Source: Rugamonas sp. A1-17
GTDB taxonomy: Bacteria; Pseudomonadota; Gammaproteobacteria; Burkholderiales; Burkholderiaceae_D
DNA: 64,000 nucleotides
Reading direction: 5' to 3'
Assembly: GCA_025548565.1 (NCBI GenBank)
Contig: JAJLPB010000014.1
Coordinates: 124,001 to 188,000 of the forward strand
Positions 8,199-15,809 of this stretch are shown here, piece by piece. Below the pieces are notes generated by a model. The model did not search any database, had not been told where the DNA came from, and saw only the letters and a list, made by a program, of their open reading frames with translations. How positions within the stretch are numbered: position 1 is the first letter of the stretch; every line of letters begins with the position of its first letter. Made by a program: the position numbers and the translations under genes.

Positions 8199-9226
8199 TT
8201 TTGTTCTCCCTGGGCATGCGGCACGACCGAGTATGGTATTTGCGAGTTGTCCAGCACCATGCCGACGCCGCCGTGCGGCGAGTGAAACATCCTGGGCGCG
8301 GCGGCACGCGCCTTCGGCCCGACTGCGCCGGCGCGGATGGCGGCGTCCAGCTCGGCGGACTGTTCGGGTGTGGGATTCCCCAGCTTGCCGGTGGCGGGGT
8401 CTTTGTAGGCCTTGAGTCCGCCGGCGTCCCGCCCCACCGCCGGTTGCGGCGCGGCCTGCTGCGCGACCACGTTCACGTGAGGAAAAGTCATCACAGCCTC
8501 CTCCGGCAGCGCCTGCACCGTCGTTCCCATCAAGGCCAGGCCGGACAACGCCAGCCAGCTGGCCGGCTTGCGTTTGCGGGACACGCCGGCCAGCGCGCAC
8601 AGGCCGAGCACGATCAGCGCGACGGTGCCGGGGGTGGGTATCGCCGCCGCGTTCACGCTGACGTTGTCGATGCCGATGTAGTCGCCGTTGACGCTGGTGT
8701 CGTCGACGACGTAGCGGAAGGCAAACCGTCCCGTGGCCGGCGCCGCCAGGCTGCCGAGCGGCAAGGAATGGTCGAGCCAGCCGGTGTCGGTGGTCGAATC
8801 GAACGCGGTCAGCAGATTGAATCCGCCCAGGCTGGTGCTGGCGCCGTTGCCGCTAAGGTAGACCTCGACCCGGTCGAGGAAGCCTTCGCCGAGCAGGCGC
8901 AGGGAGAAGTTCAGCGACTCGCCGTTGGACAAGGCCAGCTCCGGCGTCAGCAGCCAGTTGCTGATGGCGCCGCCGAACGCGGCGTTGTTGAAGTTGGCCG
9001 CGATATAGGAATCCGCAGGGTCGGCCGCCGCCGGGAACACGGTGGGGATGCCCTGGAACCACGCGGTGCTGCCGGGCGGCGAGCTGTTGTTCACGAACAC
9101 CCAGCCGTTGGCGGCCAGGGTGCTGATGTCGGTGAAGCCCTCGTTCAGCAACGGCGCGGCGGATGCGGAGACGGTACAACCAGCGGCGACTGCAAGCAGC
9201 CCCGCCCAGCGTTTAATCAAGTCCAT
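8195..9226 (-). CDS. Exported protein with an internal PEP-CTERM-like segment and C-terminal extension
   Basis: A 343-residue protein starting MDLIKRWAGLLAVAAGCTVSASA (signal peptide). Residues about 25-190 resemble a choice-of-anchor/jelly-roll domain (LNEGFTD, NWLLTPEL, DNVSVN). Near residues 196-220 there is a degenerate PEP-CTERM sorting signal (IPTPGT, a hydrophobic stretch, then RKRK). Unusually this is not the end: a second hydrophobic stretch (about 223-238) and a further 100 residues follow, including AYKDPATGKLGNPTPEQSAEL. PEP-CTERM tails are normally terminal, so this may be a fusion of an anchor protein with a separate small exported domain. The start at 9226 has GGGGAT just upstream; the stop overlaps the next start. 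Confidence 0.72.
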   Translation of the reverse strand: MDLIKRWAGLLAVAAGCTVSASAAPLLNEGFTDISTLAANGWVFVNNSSPPGSTAWFQGIPTVFPAAADPADSYIAANFNNAAFGGAISNWLLTPELALSNGESLNFSLRLLGEGFLDRVEVYLSGNGASTSLGGFNLLTAFDSTTDTGWLDHSLPLGSLAAPATGRFAFRYVVDDTSVNGDYIGIDNVSVNAAAIPTPGTVALIVLGLCALAGVSRKRKPASWLALSGLALMGTTVQALPEEAVMTFPHVNVVAQQAAPQPAVGRDAGGLKAYKDPATGKLGNPTPEQSAELDAAIRAGAVGPKARAAAPRMFHSPHGGVGMVLDNSQIPYSVVPHAQGEQK

Positions 9227-9317
9227 ATCTATCCCCATGAAGAGAAGGTCGAATCGGAAAACCTCGGTGGCACGGCTCAACTTGCCTTGATTAGACTGGT
9301 GCGCGGCTGGTCAGTTC

Positions 9318-9346
9318 CCACGCCGGCGAAAAAAAATCCGGCGTGG
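9318..9346. terminator. Hairpin downstream of the 128-residue gene
   Basis: CCACGCCGG pairs perfectly with CCGGCGTGG around an A-rich 11-base loop (T-rich on the minus strand). It lies between the end of the nucleotidyltransferase-partner gene and the promoter region of the PEP-CTERM-like gene. It lacks the usual trailing U tract, so a terminator role is only plausible. Confidence 0.4.
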
Positions 9347-9375
9347 TCGCCGGATGGTGGGTGGAAGATCGCCGC

Positions 9376-9762
9376 TCAGATGGTCGCGGCGTAGTGGCGT
9401 GTTTGGTAGGGCAGCAGTTCCTCGACGAACGGCATCAGATCGGCGGAGGCGCCCCATTCGATTGCGCGAACGTCTTTGCATTGACTGTCGGTGACTGGAG
9501 GTGAGGCCGGCCTGTACGGCGCCAATGACGCGAGCAAATCCAGTTTGCGCTGCTTGGACATGATGTTAAACCTCGACAGCCGGTCCAGCAGATATCCAAT
9601 ATCCGCACGGAACGCTTCCGGCACCTTGCCCAAGTCAGGAATCAACGAGGTATACCAAACCGTAACAGCAACCCTAAGCAATAGCTGGGGATCCATCCGC
9701 GCCAAGCCATCGCTGCACAACACTACCAACGCCTTCTCAAACTCCTCGCGATTCAGCATCAT
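9376..9762 (-). CDS. Hypothetical protein, partner of the nucleotidyltransferase gene
   Basis: A 128-residue soluble protein beginning MMLNREEFEKALVVLCSDGLARMDPQLL. I do not recognise the family. It is largely helical by composition with no signal peptide or membrane segment. It begins 4 bases after the upstream nucleotidyltransferase gene ends, so the two are one operon. Base composition looks clearly lower in GC than the flanking genes, which suggests that the pair was acquired together. A toxin-antitoxin-like or defence role is possible because small nucleotidyltransferases are often paired with such partners, but nothing in this protein proves it. Confidence 0.7.
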   Translation of the reverse strand: MMLNREEFEKALVVLCSDGLARMDPQLLLRVAVTVWYTSLIPDLGKVPEAFRADIGYLLDRLSRFNIMSKQRKLDLLASLAPYRPASPPVTDSQCKDVRAIEWGASADLMPFVEELLPYQTRHYAATI

Positions 9763-9766
9763 GACG

Positions 9767-10348
9767 TCACCTCGTCGACCATTTCTTCTTAATATAGTCG
9801 ATATGGCTGCTTAAGTCAGGACCAACATAATAGCGAATCGCTTCTCTCGCCAATTGTTCAAATCGCTCCACGGAAGCGCCAGGTTGCTCCAGCAAAAGAA
9901 GGATGTCATCTATATCCAGAGGCGCGAGGCGGCCGAGTTTGGTTATCGCCAGGTCTTCGGGGCAAGGGATCCAAACCGACAATGGCGAGTCCAGCGCGAA
10001 CCCATCATCCAGTCTTCTGGCTCGCTCCCGATAGTCTTCGTGTAATGGGCAAAGCGTAGTGTTGAATCTACGGTCATACACCAGCTGCGACGAACCGTGC
10101 TCCGGATCGTCATACTCCAGAAAAGGCAACTCCCGAAGCGCAAGATCCAGATCGCCTCTGTGCAAAAGCCGATAGTCAAACTCCACATCCACATCACTCG
10201 TAACGCGAGCGGAAGCGTACTGGTGAACAGCGCAACCACCGAACAAATATGCCCTGACCGCATCCGCAGGGACATAACGCTCGGACAGGCGCTCGCCCAA
10301 ATCGCCAAACAGCCGAAGTATTGCCGAGCCAAGAGGAGTCTGCTTCAT
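9767..10348 (-). CDS. DUF6036-like nucleotidyltransferase-fold protein
   Basis: A 193-residue protein with FGGCAVHQYA (about residues 36-45) and TSDVDVEF (50-57). This is the GG...(S)DxD signature of the polymerase-beta-like nucleotidyltransferase fold, with D52 and D54 as candidate metal ligands. Later EDLAITKLGR fits the DUF6036/AbiEii-type families. The start at 10348 (MKQTPLGSA) was preferred; an in-frame ATG at 10375 would add nine residues. It precedes a small unknown gene with a 4-base gap. Family members include antitoxin and toxin partners in abortive infection systems, but the role here is unknown. GC content is lower than that of its neighbours. Confidence 0.75.
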   Translation of the reverse strand: MKQTPLGSAILRLFGDLGERLSERYVPADAVRAYLFGGCAVHQYASARVTSDVDVEFDYRLLHRGDLDLALRELPFLEYDDPEHGSSQLVYDRRFNTTLCPLHEDYRERARRLDDGFALDSPLSVWIPCPEDLAITKLGRLAPLDIDDILLLLEQPGASVERFEQLAREAIRYYVGPDLSSHIDYIKKKWSTR

Positions 10349-10434
10349 GTCACGCTCGCTGAAGTTCAAGCACATTCTTGAACGCTCAGCGCCCCGCGTT
10401 CTGACATAAGTCAGGTGCGGGGCAAAGCCGACCG

Positions 10435-10824
10435 TCAGCCGATGGTCGTGTCGATCACCATGCCGGCCTTCAGCGTCAACGTCACCGGCGTCTTCTCGGC
10501 GATTTCGGCCATGCGGGATTTTTGTTCGGCATCCAGCTCGCCGGTGAACGACAGCGTGCGCTTGACCATCATCGCGCCGTGGTCGTCGCGGGTCAGCTGC
10601 AGGGCGACGTCGACCGCGTCCATGGGCCATTGCTTGCGGTCGGCGTACATGCGCAGCGTGATCGCGGTGCACGCGCCCAGGCCGGCCAGCACGAAATCGT
10701 ACGGCGCAGGACCTGTGTCGTGGCCGCCGTTGCGCTCCGGCTCGTCGCCGACCAGCTTGTGGCCGCTGACTTCCAGGGTGGTTTGGTAACTGTCCTTGCC
10801 GATGTGGGCGGTGCCGCGTGCCAT
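10435..10824 (-). CDS. OsmC-family protein lacking the second conserved cysteine
   Basis: A 129-residue OsmC/Ohr-fold protein (MARGTAHIGKDSYQTTLEVSG; GPAPYDFVLAGLGACTAITLRMYA). OsmC and Ohr reduce organic hydroperoxides with two cysteines. Here the first is present (C52 in GACT), but the second, normally in a CPV motif, is Thr112 (KTPVTLTL). Thiol peroxidase chemistry by the usual two-Cys route is therefore unlikely. The protein may belong to an OsmC-like subgroup with another role. It appears to be a single-gene unit. Confidence 0.87.
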   Translation of the reverse strand: MARGTAHIGKDSYQTTLEVSGHKLVGDEPERNGGHDTGPAPYDFVLAGLGACTAITLRMYADRKQWPMDAVDVALQLTRDDHGAMMVKRTLSFTGELDAEQKSRMAEIAEKTPVTLTLKAGMVIDTTIG

Positions 10825-10890
10825 GGGATTCTCCTGTGTGAGGCGCTATTTTAGCCGCTCCTCCCGGTGCCAAGTAAAGTATTGTAAATA

Positions 10891-10901
10891 GCAATTATTG
10901 C
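10891..10901. promoter_or_regulatory. AT-rich palindrome upstream of the TonB receptor
   Basis: GCAATTATTGC is a short perfect inverted repeat within an AT-rich stretch (about 10870-10915) in front of the TonB-dependent receptor gene. It could be part of a promoter or an operator. It is not a clear Fur box. Confidence 0.25.
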
Positions 10902-10976
10902 CGCTTGAGTTCCCACTAAAATAGCAACCCTTTAAACGACGAACTCGACGGCGCCATCGCACCGGCCCGATTCACC

Positions 10977-13220
10977 ATGCACAAGATATTCCTGACCGCC
11001 TGCCTCGCCGCCCCGCTGACCGCCCTCGCCCAGGACCAGGCCGCGCCCGCCACACCGGACGCCAAGCCCACCACCTCGGCCAAGCCGAAGCAAGCGGCGC
11101 CGGTGGTGCCGTCGGTCACGGTGGCCGGCGAGCGGCCGACCAACCGCATCGACCGCCAGGTGTACGACGTCAAGTCCGACATCAGCAGCACCAACGGCAC
11201 CGCCGCCGACGCGCTCAACAACGTGCCGTCGGTGGCGGTGGATCCGGACGGCACGGTCACGCTGCGCGGCAGCACCAATGTGCAGATCCTGGTCGACGGC
11301 AAGCCGTCCGCCATGCTGCAGGGCGACAACCGCGGCGCCACGCTGCAGGCGATGAACGCCGACGACATCGAATCGGTCGAGGTGATCAACAACCCCGGCG
11401 CCCAGTTCGGCAACGAGGCCGGCGGCGGCCCCATCCTCAACCTGGTGATGCGCCGCAACCGCAAGCCGGGCGGCTTCGCCAACGTCAACGCCAACGCCGG
11501 CTACGCCGGCCGCTACAACAGCGCCGCGTCCGGCAGCTACAACGAGGGACCGTGGGGCTTCCAGGGCGGCGTCAACGTGCGCCACGACGGCCGCAACTCC
11601 ACCGCCATCGTCAGCCGCGACCGGCTCGACCCGGCCACCGGCGCCTTCGTGCACAGCAGCCAGACCTCTTCCGGCGCCGGCCTGAACGACATGGGCGGCG
11701 TCAACGGCACCGTCAGCTACAACCTGGACCAGAACGACACGCTGACCGCCAGCGCCAACTACATGGGGCGCGGCAACGACCAGCGCGGCATCGACCACTA
11801 CGTCAACGGCGCCACCGCCGTCTTCCCCGCCACCGACTACGTGCGCACCACCGCGCGCGACGGCGACGCCAAGAACTTCAGCTGGGGCGGACGCTACGAC
11901 CACAAGGGCGCGCTGCCCAACGAGACGCTCAAGATCGACCTGCGCGTGTCGGCCTCCGAGAACGACAGCAACAGCGCCTACGCCAACGACTACGCGGCCG
12001 GCGGTTTCCCGAGCACGCGCGCCAACCAGCGCAACGACAGCAGCACCCACATCGTCGACTTCACCGGCGACTACGAGCGGCCGCTGGCTGGCGGCAGCCT
12101 CAAGGCGGGCTACAAGGTCGCCACCAACAAGAACAACTTCGACACGCTGTACACCGACATCAATCCGCTGACCTCGGTAGCCATGGTCAACCCGGCGCGC
12201 AGCAACCGCTTCGACCTGGAAGAGACCGTGGTCGCGCTGTACGGCTCCTACCAGCTCAAGCTGAATGACCGCTGGGGCGCGCTGGCCGGCCTGCGCACCG
12301 AGTACACCGACATGGACATCCACCAGATCACCAGCGGGGTCGAGGCCAAGAACAGCTACACCAACCTGATTCCGAGCTTCTTCGCCACCTACAAGGCGAC
12401 CGAGACCGCCAACATGCGCTTCGCCTACGCGCGCCGCATCCGCCGGCCGAGCGCCAACGACCTCAATCCCTACGTGGTGTACCGCGACGAGTTCAACGTC
12501 TCGTCCGGCAATCCGATGCTCAAGCCGACCAAGACCGATTCGTTCGAAGTGGGCTACGAGACCAAGTTCGGCGCGCTGGAGACCAATCTGCGCGGCTACT
12601 ACCGCAAGGACACCGACGCCATCGTCGACTACCGCACCTTCATCGCCAACAACGTGCTGCTGACCACGCGCCAGAACGGCGAAGGCAGCCATTCGAGCGG
12701 ATTGGAATTCACGCTCAGCGGCAAGCTGACGCCGTCGCTCACGCTCAACTCCAGCGGCAACCTGGCGCGCAGCCAGCAGACCACGCAGGACGACAGCGGC
12801 GCGCTGGTCACGCGCAGCGCCAACTCGCTGAGCGGTCGCGTGCGCCTGAACTACGCCTACAGCGCCGCCACGCAAGTGCAGATGGCCCTGCAAATGCAGG
12901 GCAAGACGCTGTCCGGCCAGGGCTACCGCTCGCCGAACCACACGTTCAACCTGAGCGTGCGCCAGGCCGTGACGCCACGCCTGAGCCTGGTCGGCACGGT
13001 CACCGACCTGTTCAAGACCAACAAGATGGAGACCGTCATCGACAGCGCCACGCTGCGCGAGACCAGCACGCGCCGCTTCGACGGCCGGGTGTTCTACCTG
13101 GGCCTGTCATACCGCCTGGGCGGCCCGGCAAGCGCCGCCGACAACCACAACGAGCAGCGCTTCGGCCCGCCGCAAGGCCCCGGCCCAGGCGGCCCCGGCC
13201 GCGGCCCATCCGAAGGCTGA
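10977..13220 (+). CDS. TonB-dependent outer-membrane receptor
   Basis: A 747-residue outer-membrane protein with a signal peptide (MHKIFLTACLAAPLTALAQ). The plug domain has VPSVAVDPDGTVTLRGSTNV, ILVDGKPSAML and IESVEVINNPGAQFGNEAGGG, followed by a beta-barrel rich in alternating aromatic strands. The form resembles the outer-membrane beta-barrel group that includes Bacteroidetes-style receptors. The tail is Gly/Pro-rich (GPPQGPGPGGPGRGPSEG) in place of the usual terminal Phe, so the last barrel strand lies upstream of it. It imports a large substrate using TonB energy; the ligand is unknown. Transcription ends at a large hairpin element. Confidence 0.9.
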   Translation: MHKIFLTACLAAPLTALAQDQAAPATPDAKPTTSAKPKQAAPVVPSVTVAGERPTNRIDRQVYDVKSDISSTNGTAADALNNVPSVAVDPDGTVTLRGSTNVQILVDGKPSAMLQGDNRGATLQAMNADDIESVEVINNPGAQFGNEAGGGPILNLVMRRNRKPGGFANVNANAGYAGRYNSAASGSYNEGPWGFQGGVNVRHDGRNSTAIVSRDRLDPATGAFVHSSQTSSGAGLNDMGGVNGTVSYNLDQNDTLTASANYMGRGNDQRGIDHYVNGATAVFPATDYVRTTARDGDAKNFSWGGRYDHKGALPNETLKIDLRVSASENDSNSAYANDYAAGGFPSTRANQRNDSSTHIVDFTGDYERPLAGGSLKAGYKVATNKNNFDTLYTDINPLTSVAMVNPARSNRFDLEETVVALYGSYQLKLNDRWGALAGLRTEYTDMDIHQITSGVEAKNSYTNLIPSFFATYKATETANMRFAYARRIRRPSANDLNPYVVYRDEFNVSSGNPMLKPTKTDSFEVGYETKFGALETNLRGYYRKDTDAIVDYRTFIANNVLLTTRQNGEGSHSSGLEFTLSGKLTPSLTLNSSGNLARSQQTTQDDSGALVTRSANSLSGRVRLNYAYSAATQVQMALQMQGKTLSGQGYRSPNHTFNLSVRQAVTPRLSLVGTVTDLFKTNKMETVIDSATLRETSTRRFDGRVFYLGLSYRLGGPASAADNHNEQRFGPPQGPGPGGPGRGPSEG

Positions 13221-13235
13221 GCCCGCCAAATAAAG

Positions 13236-13291
13236 TTAGGCTCAAGTCCGACATCCGGACGCAAAATTGGGGTCAAGTCTGACATTCGGAC
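13236..13291. repeat. Two imperfect tandem repeat units
   Basis: TTAGGCTCAAGTCCGACATC... (13236-13260) and TTGGGGTCAAGTCTGACATT... (13267-13291) are 25-base direct repeats differing at few positions, separated by 6 bases. The second unit is also the outer part of the left arm of the large hairpin. This looks like a REP/BIME-type dispersed repeat. Confidence 0.7.
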
Positions 13292-13355
13292 ACGAGCTCT
13301 GCCGTAGAAGGCCTCTACGGCAGAGCTCGTGTCCGAATGTCAGACTTGACCCCAA
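13267..13355. repeat. Long perfect inverted repeat between convergent genes (REP-like, possible bidirectional terminator)
   Basis: Bases 13267-13308 are exactly complementary to 13314-13355: two 42-base arms around the 5-base loop AGGCC. The element sits between the TonB receptor and the convergent binding-protein gene, ending 6 bases before the latter's stop codon, so it would form a very stable hairpin in both transcripts. I recall GGGGTCAAGTCTGACATTCG motifs as widely repeated in Oxalobacteraceae genomes; this is from memory. It may be mobilised by a REP-associated transposase that is not in this window. Confidence 0.85.
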
Positions 13356-13361
13356 ATTGCT

Positions 13362-14516
13362 TTACTTCACTACGGCCAGCTTTTCGCGCTTGGCGTTGCG
13401 GAAGGTGTAGATGGTCAGCACGCCATCGTGCACGTCGCCGCGCTCGTCGAAGGTGATGTTGCCGGTCACGCCCTTGTGGGTGATCTTGGCCAGCACCGGC
13501 AGATACCTGGCCGGGTCCGGCGAGCCGGCCTTCTGCATCGCTTCGACCATCGTCATCAGCGCGTCATAGGTGTACGGCGAGTACGTCTGCACGTCGATGC
13601 CGAACTTCTTCTTGTAAGCCACGCGGAAATCGGCCATGCCCTTTTCCTGCGACGGCTCGACCCCGCCCGCCTCGGCGCAGATCACCTGGCCGTCGCTCAT
13701 GGCGTCGCCCGCCAGGCGCGGCACCGAATCCGAACACATGCCGTCGCCGCCCATGAACTTGATCGGGATCGCCAGCTGCTTCATCTGCCGCAGCATCGGT
13801 CCGGCCACCGCGTCCATGCCGCCGAAGAACACCATGTCCGGCTTGGTCGCCTTGATGGCCGTGAGGATGGCGCTGAAGTCGGTGGCCTTGTCGTTGGTGA
13901 ACTGGGTCGATACCACGCTGGTGCCCGAGGCGGCCCCGCCGCGCTTGATGTTCTTGACAAATTCATCGACCAGTCCCTTGCCGTAGGCGGTGCGGTCGTC
14001 GATGACGGCGATGCGCTTGGCCTTGACGTTCTGCATCGCATAGCGCGCCAGCGCGGCGCCCAGCTGCTCGTCGTTGGCGATGTTGCGGAAGGCGGTGTTG
14101 TAGTGCTGGCGCGTGTATTGCGGATTGCTGGCCGACGGCGAGATCTGCGGTATGCCGGCGTCGTGGTAGATGCGCGAGGCCGGAATCGTCGTGCCCGAGG
14201 TCTCATGGCCGATCACGCCGTTGACCCTGGCGTCGACCAGCTTCTGCGCCACCACCGTGCCTTGCTTCGGATCGGCGGCGTCGTCCTCGGCCTGCAGCAC
14301 AATCTTGTACTTCTTCCCGCCAATCACCACGCCCTTGGCGTTGAGCTCGTCCACCGCCATGCGGGCGCCGTTTTCGTTGTCCTTGCCCAGGTGGGCGATC
14401 GGGCCGGTCGTGGCCGCCACGTGGCCGATCCGGATCACGTCTTCCGCCTGGGCGGCTCCGGTGGCCGCGCATGCCAGCGCAAGCGCCTGGACCAGTTTAT
14501 TTGTTATCAGCCGCAT
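13362..14516 (-). CDS. Branched-chain amino acid ABC transporter substrate-binding protein (LivK-type)
   Basis: A 384-residue periplasmic binding protein of the Leu/Ile/Val family. It has a signal peptide (MRLITNKLVQALALACAATGAAQA), then IRIGHVAATTGPIAHLGKDNENGARMAV, VNGVIGHETSGTTIPAS, a DDRTAYGKGL segment and FMGGDGMCSD. Length and order of motifs match type I solute-binding proteins. The start at 14516 was chosen because it yields the signal peptide; longer starts do not. No permease or ATPase gene lies beside it, so it is an orphan component relying on a transporter encoded elsewhere. The ligand is probably an amino acid or a related compound. Confidence 0.9.
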   Translation of the reverse strand: MRLITNKLVQALALACAATGAAQAEDVIRIGHVAATTGPIAHLGKDNENGARMAVDELNAKGVVIGGKKYKIVLQAEDDAADPKQGTVVAQKLVDARVNGVIGHETSGTTIPASRIYHDAGIPQISPSASNPQYTRQHYNTAFRNIANDEQLGAALARYAMQNVKAKRIAVIDDRTAYGKGLVDEFVKNIKRGGAASGTSVVSTQFTNDKATDFSAILTAIKATKPDMVFFGGMDAVAGPMLRQMKQLAIPIKFMGGDGMCSDSVPRLAGDAMSDGQVICAEAGGVEPSQEKGMADFRVAYKKKFGIDVQTYSPYTYDALMTMVEAMQKAGSPDPARYLPVLAKITHKGVTGNITFDERGDVHDGVLTIYTFRNAKREKLAVVK

Positions 14517-14648
14517 AAGATTCTGTATACCCTCGTTGGTAAATTCTATGAGAATACCATCCGGCAAATACCGACGCCATCCGTGCGTACTGACTTCTCT
14601 ATCTGAAGTAGAATGACAAAATAAAAAATTTGCCATAGAGACACTAGT

Positions 14649-15800
14649 ATGGAACTTTCACAACGTATTGCCCGCTCCCGGCCGCTGGCCACCACCGCCA
14701 TGCACGGCCGCGTCGACGCGATGAAGGCGCGCGGCGAGGATGTCATCGACTTTTCCATCGCGATTTCCCATTTCCCGGCGCCGGATCCGGTGCTGCGGGC
14801 CACGCGCGAGGCGCTGTCGCAGCCGGCGCTGCCCTACACCACGGTCGGCGGCGACGCCGGCATCCGCGCCCGCCTGGCCGCCAAGGTGGTGCGCGAGAAT
14901 GGCATCGCCGCCGGCGCCGACGAGATCATCGTCACCAACGGCGCCAAGCAGGCCCTGTACCAGGCGCTGTACGTGATGGCCGACCCGGGCGACGCCGTGA
15001 TCATCTTCAAGCCGCATTGGCCAGCCTACGTCACCACCTGCAAGCTGCTGGGCCTGGTGCCGGTGCTGGTCGACCTGCCCGCCACCGTCACCGCAGGCTT
15101 CCTGGCCAGCCTGCCGCCGGCCAGGATCCTGATCATCAACAACCCGCACAACCCCACCGGCGGCGTGCTCAGCGGCGACGAGATCGAGCGCATCGCCGCC
15201 TGGCTCAAGCGCACCGGCACCCGCGCCATCGTCGACGAGAGCTACGAAAAGCTGATCTTCGAGGGCGCCCATGTCAGCCTGGCCGCGCGCCCGGACTGGC
15301 AGGACATCGGCATCGTCACCCTGTATTCGGCCTCGCAGAGCTACGCGATGATGGGCTGGCGCGCCGGCTTCGCGGTGGCGCCGGCCAACGTGGCCACCGC
15401 GATGGAGACGCTGCAGGGGCCGATCACCGCCGCCGCGCCGATGCTGATCCAGCTGGCGCTGGCCGCGGCTTTCGAGTCGGGCGAGCCGGCCACGATGCTG
15501 GCCGAATACCGCCGGCGCCGCGACCTGGTGCTGGACATGGTGCACGCCCTGCCATGGCTGACCATGCGGCGCCCGGCCTCCGGCCCCTACCTGTGGGGCG
15601 ACATCTCGGCCCTGACCATGGACACCAGCCAGTTCGCCGAACAGCTGCTGAGCGAGCATTCGGTGGCGCTGATGCCGGGCGAAGCCTTGGGTGCGCCGGG
15701 GTTCATCCGCATCGGCTATATTTCGGATGACATCGCCACGCTGCGGCGCGGCGTGCAGGCGATCATCAGCTTTGGCAACGCACGCTATCGGAGCCGGTAA
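14649..15800 (+). CDS. Class I/II aminotransferase homologue lacking the PLP lysine
   Basis: A 383-residue fold-type I protein. It has NGAKQALYQAL (pyridoxal phosphate loop), NNPHNPTGG (about residues 160-168), DESYEK, and YSASQSYAMMGWRAGF. In active aminotransferases the last motif is S-x-S-K-(S/A)-(Y/F)-A-M-x-G-W-R, with Lys forming the Schiff base. Here that residue is Gln230 (codon CAG at 15336-15338, one base from AAG). The rest of the active-site framework, including the following Arg, is kept. It may be a non-catalytic or changed-function homologue, or the base may be a sequencing or assembly error. It is divergent from the binding-protein gene and followed 9 bases later by a sensor kinase. 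Confidence 0.85.
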   Translation: MELSQRIARSRPLATTAMHGRVDAMKARGEDVIDFSIAISHFPAPDPVLRATREALSQPALPYTTVGGDAGIRARLAAKVVRENGIAAGADEIIVTNGAKQALYQALYVMADPGDAVIIFKPHWPAYVTTCKLLGLVPVLVDLPATVTAGFLASLPPARILIINNPHNPTGGVLSGDEIERIAAWLKRTGTRAIVDESYEKLIFEGAHVSLAARPDWQDIGIVTLYSASQSYAMMGWRAGFAVAPANVATAMETLQGPITAAAPMLIQLALAAAFESGEPATMLAEYRRRRDLVLDMVHALPWLTMRRPASGPYLWGDISALTMDTSQFAEQLLSEHSVALMPGEALGAPGFIRIGYISDDIATLRRGVQAIISFGNARYRSR

Positions 15801-15809
15801 GCACCGAGC

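Noticed and set aside
8199..8600. Upstream extension of the PA-domain protein
   Set aside because: It overlaps the PEP-CTERM-like gene in another frame and is Arg/Gly-rich; the start at 8198 gives a proper signal peptide.
10349..10894. Upstream extension of the nucleotidyltransferase reading frame
   Set aside because: The added residues are an out-of-frame reading of the OsmC-like gene; the internal ATG at 10348 begins the recognisable protein.
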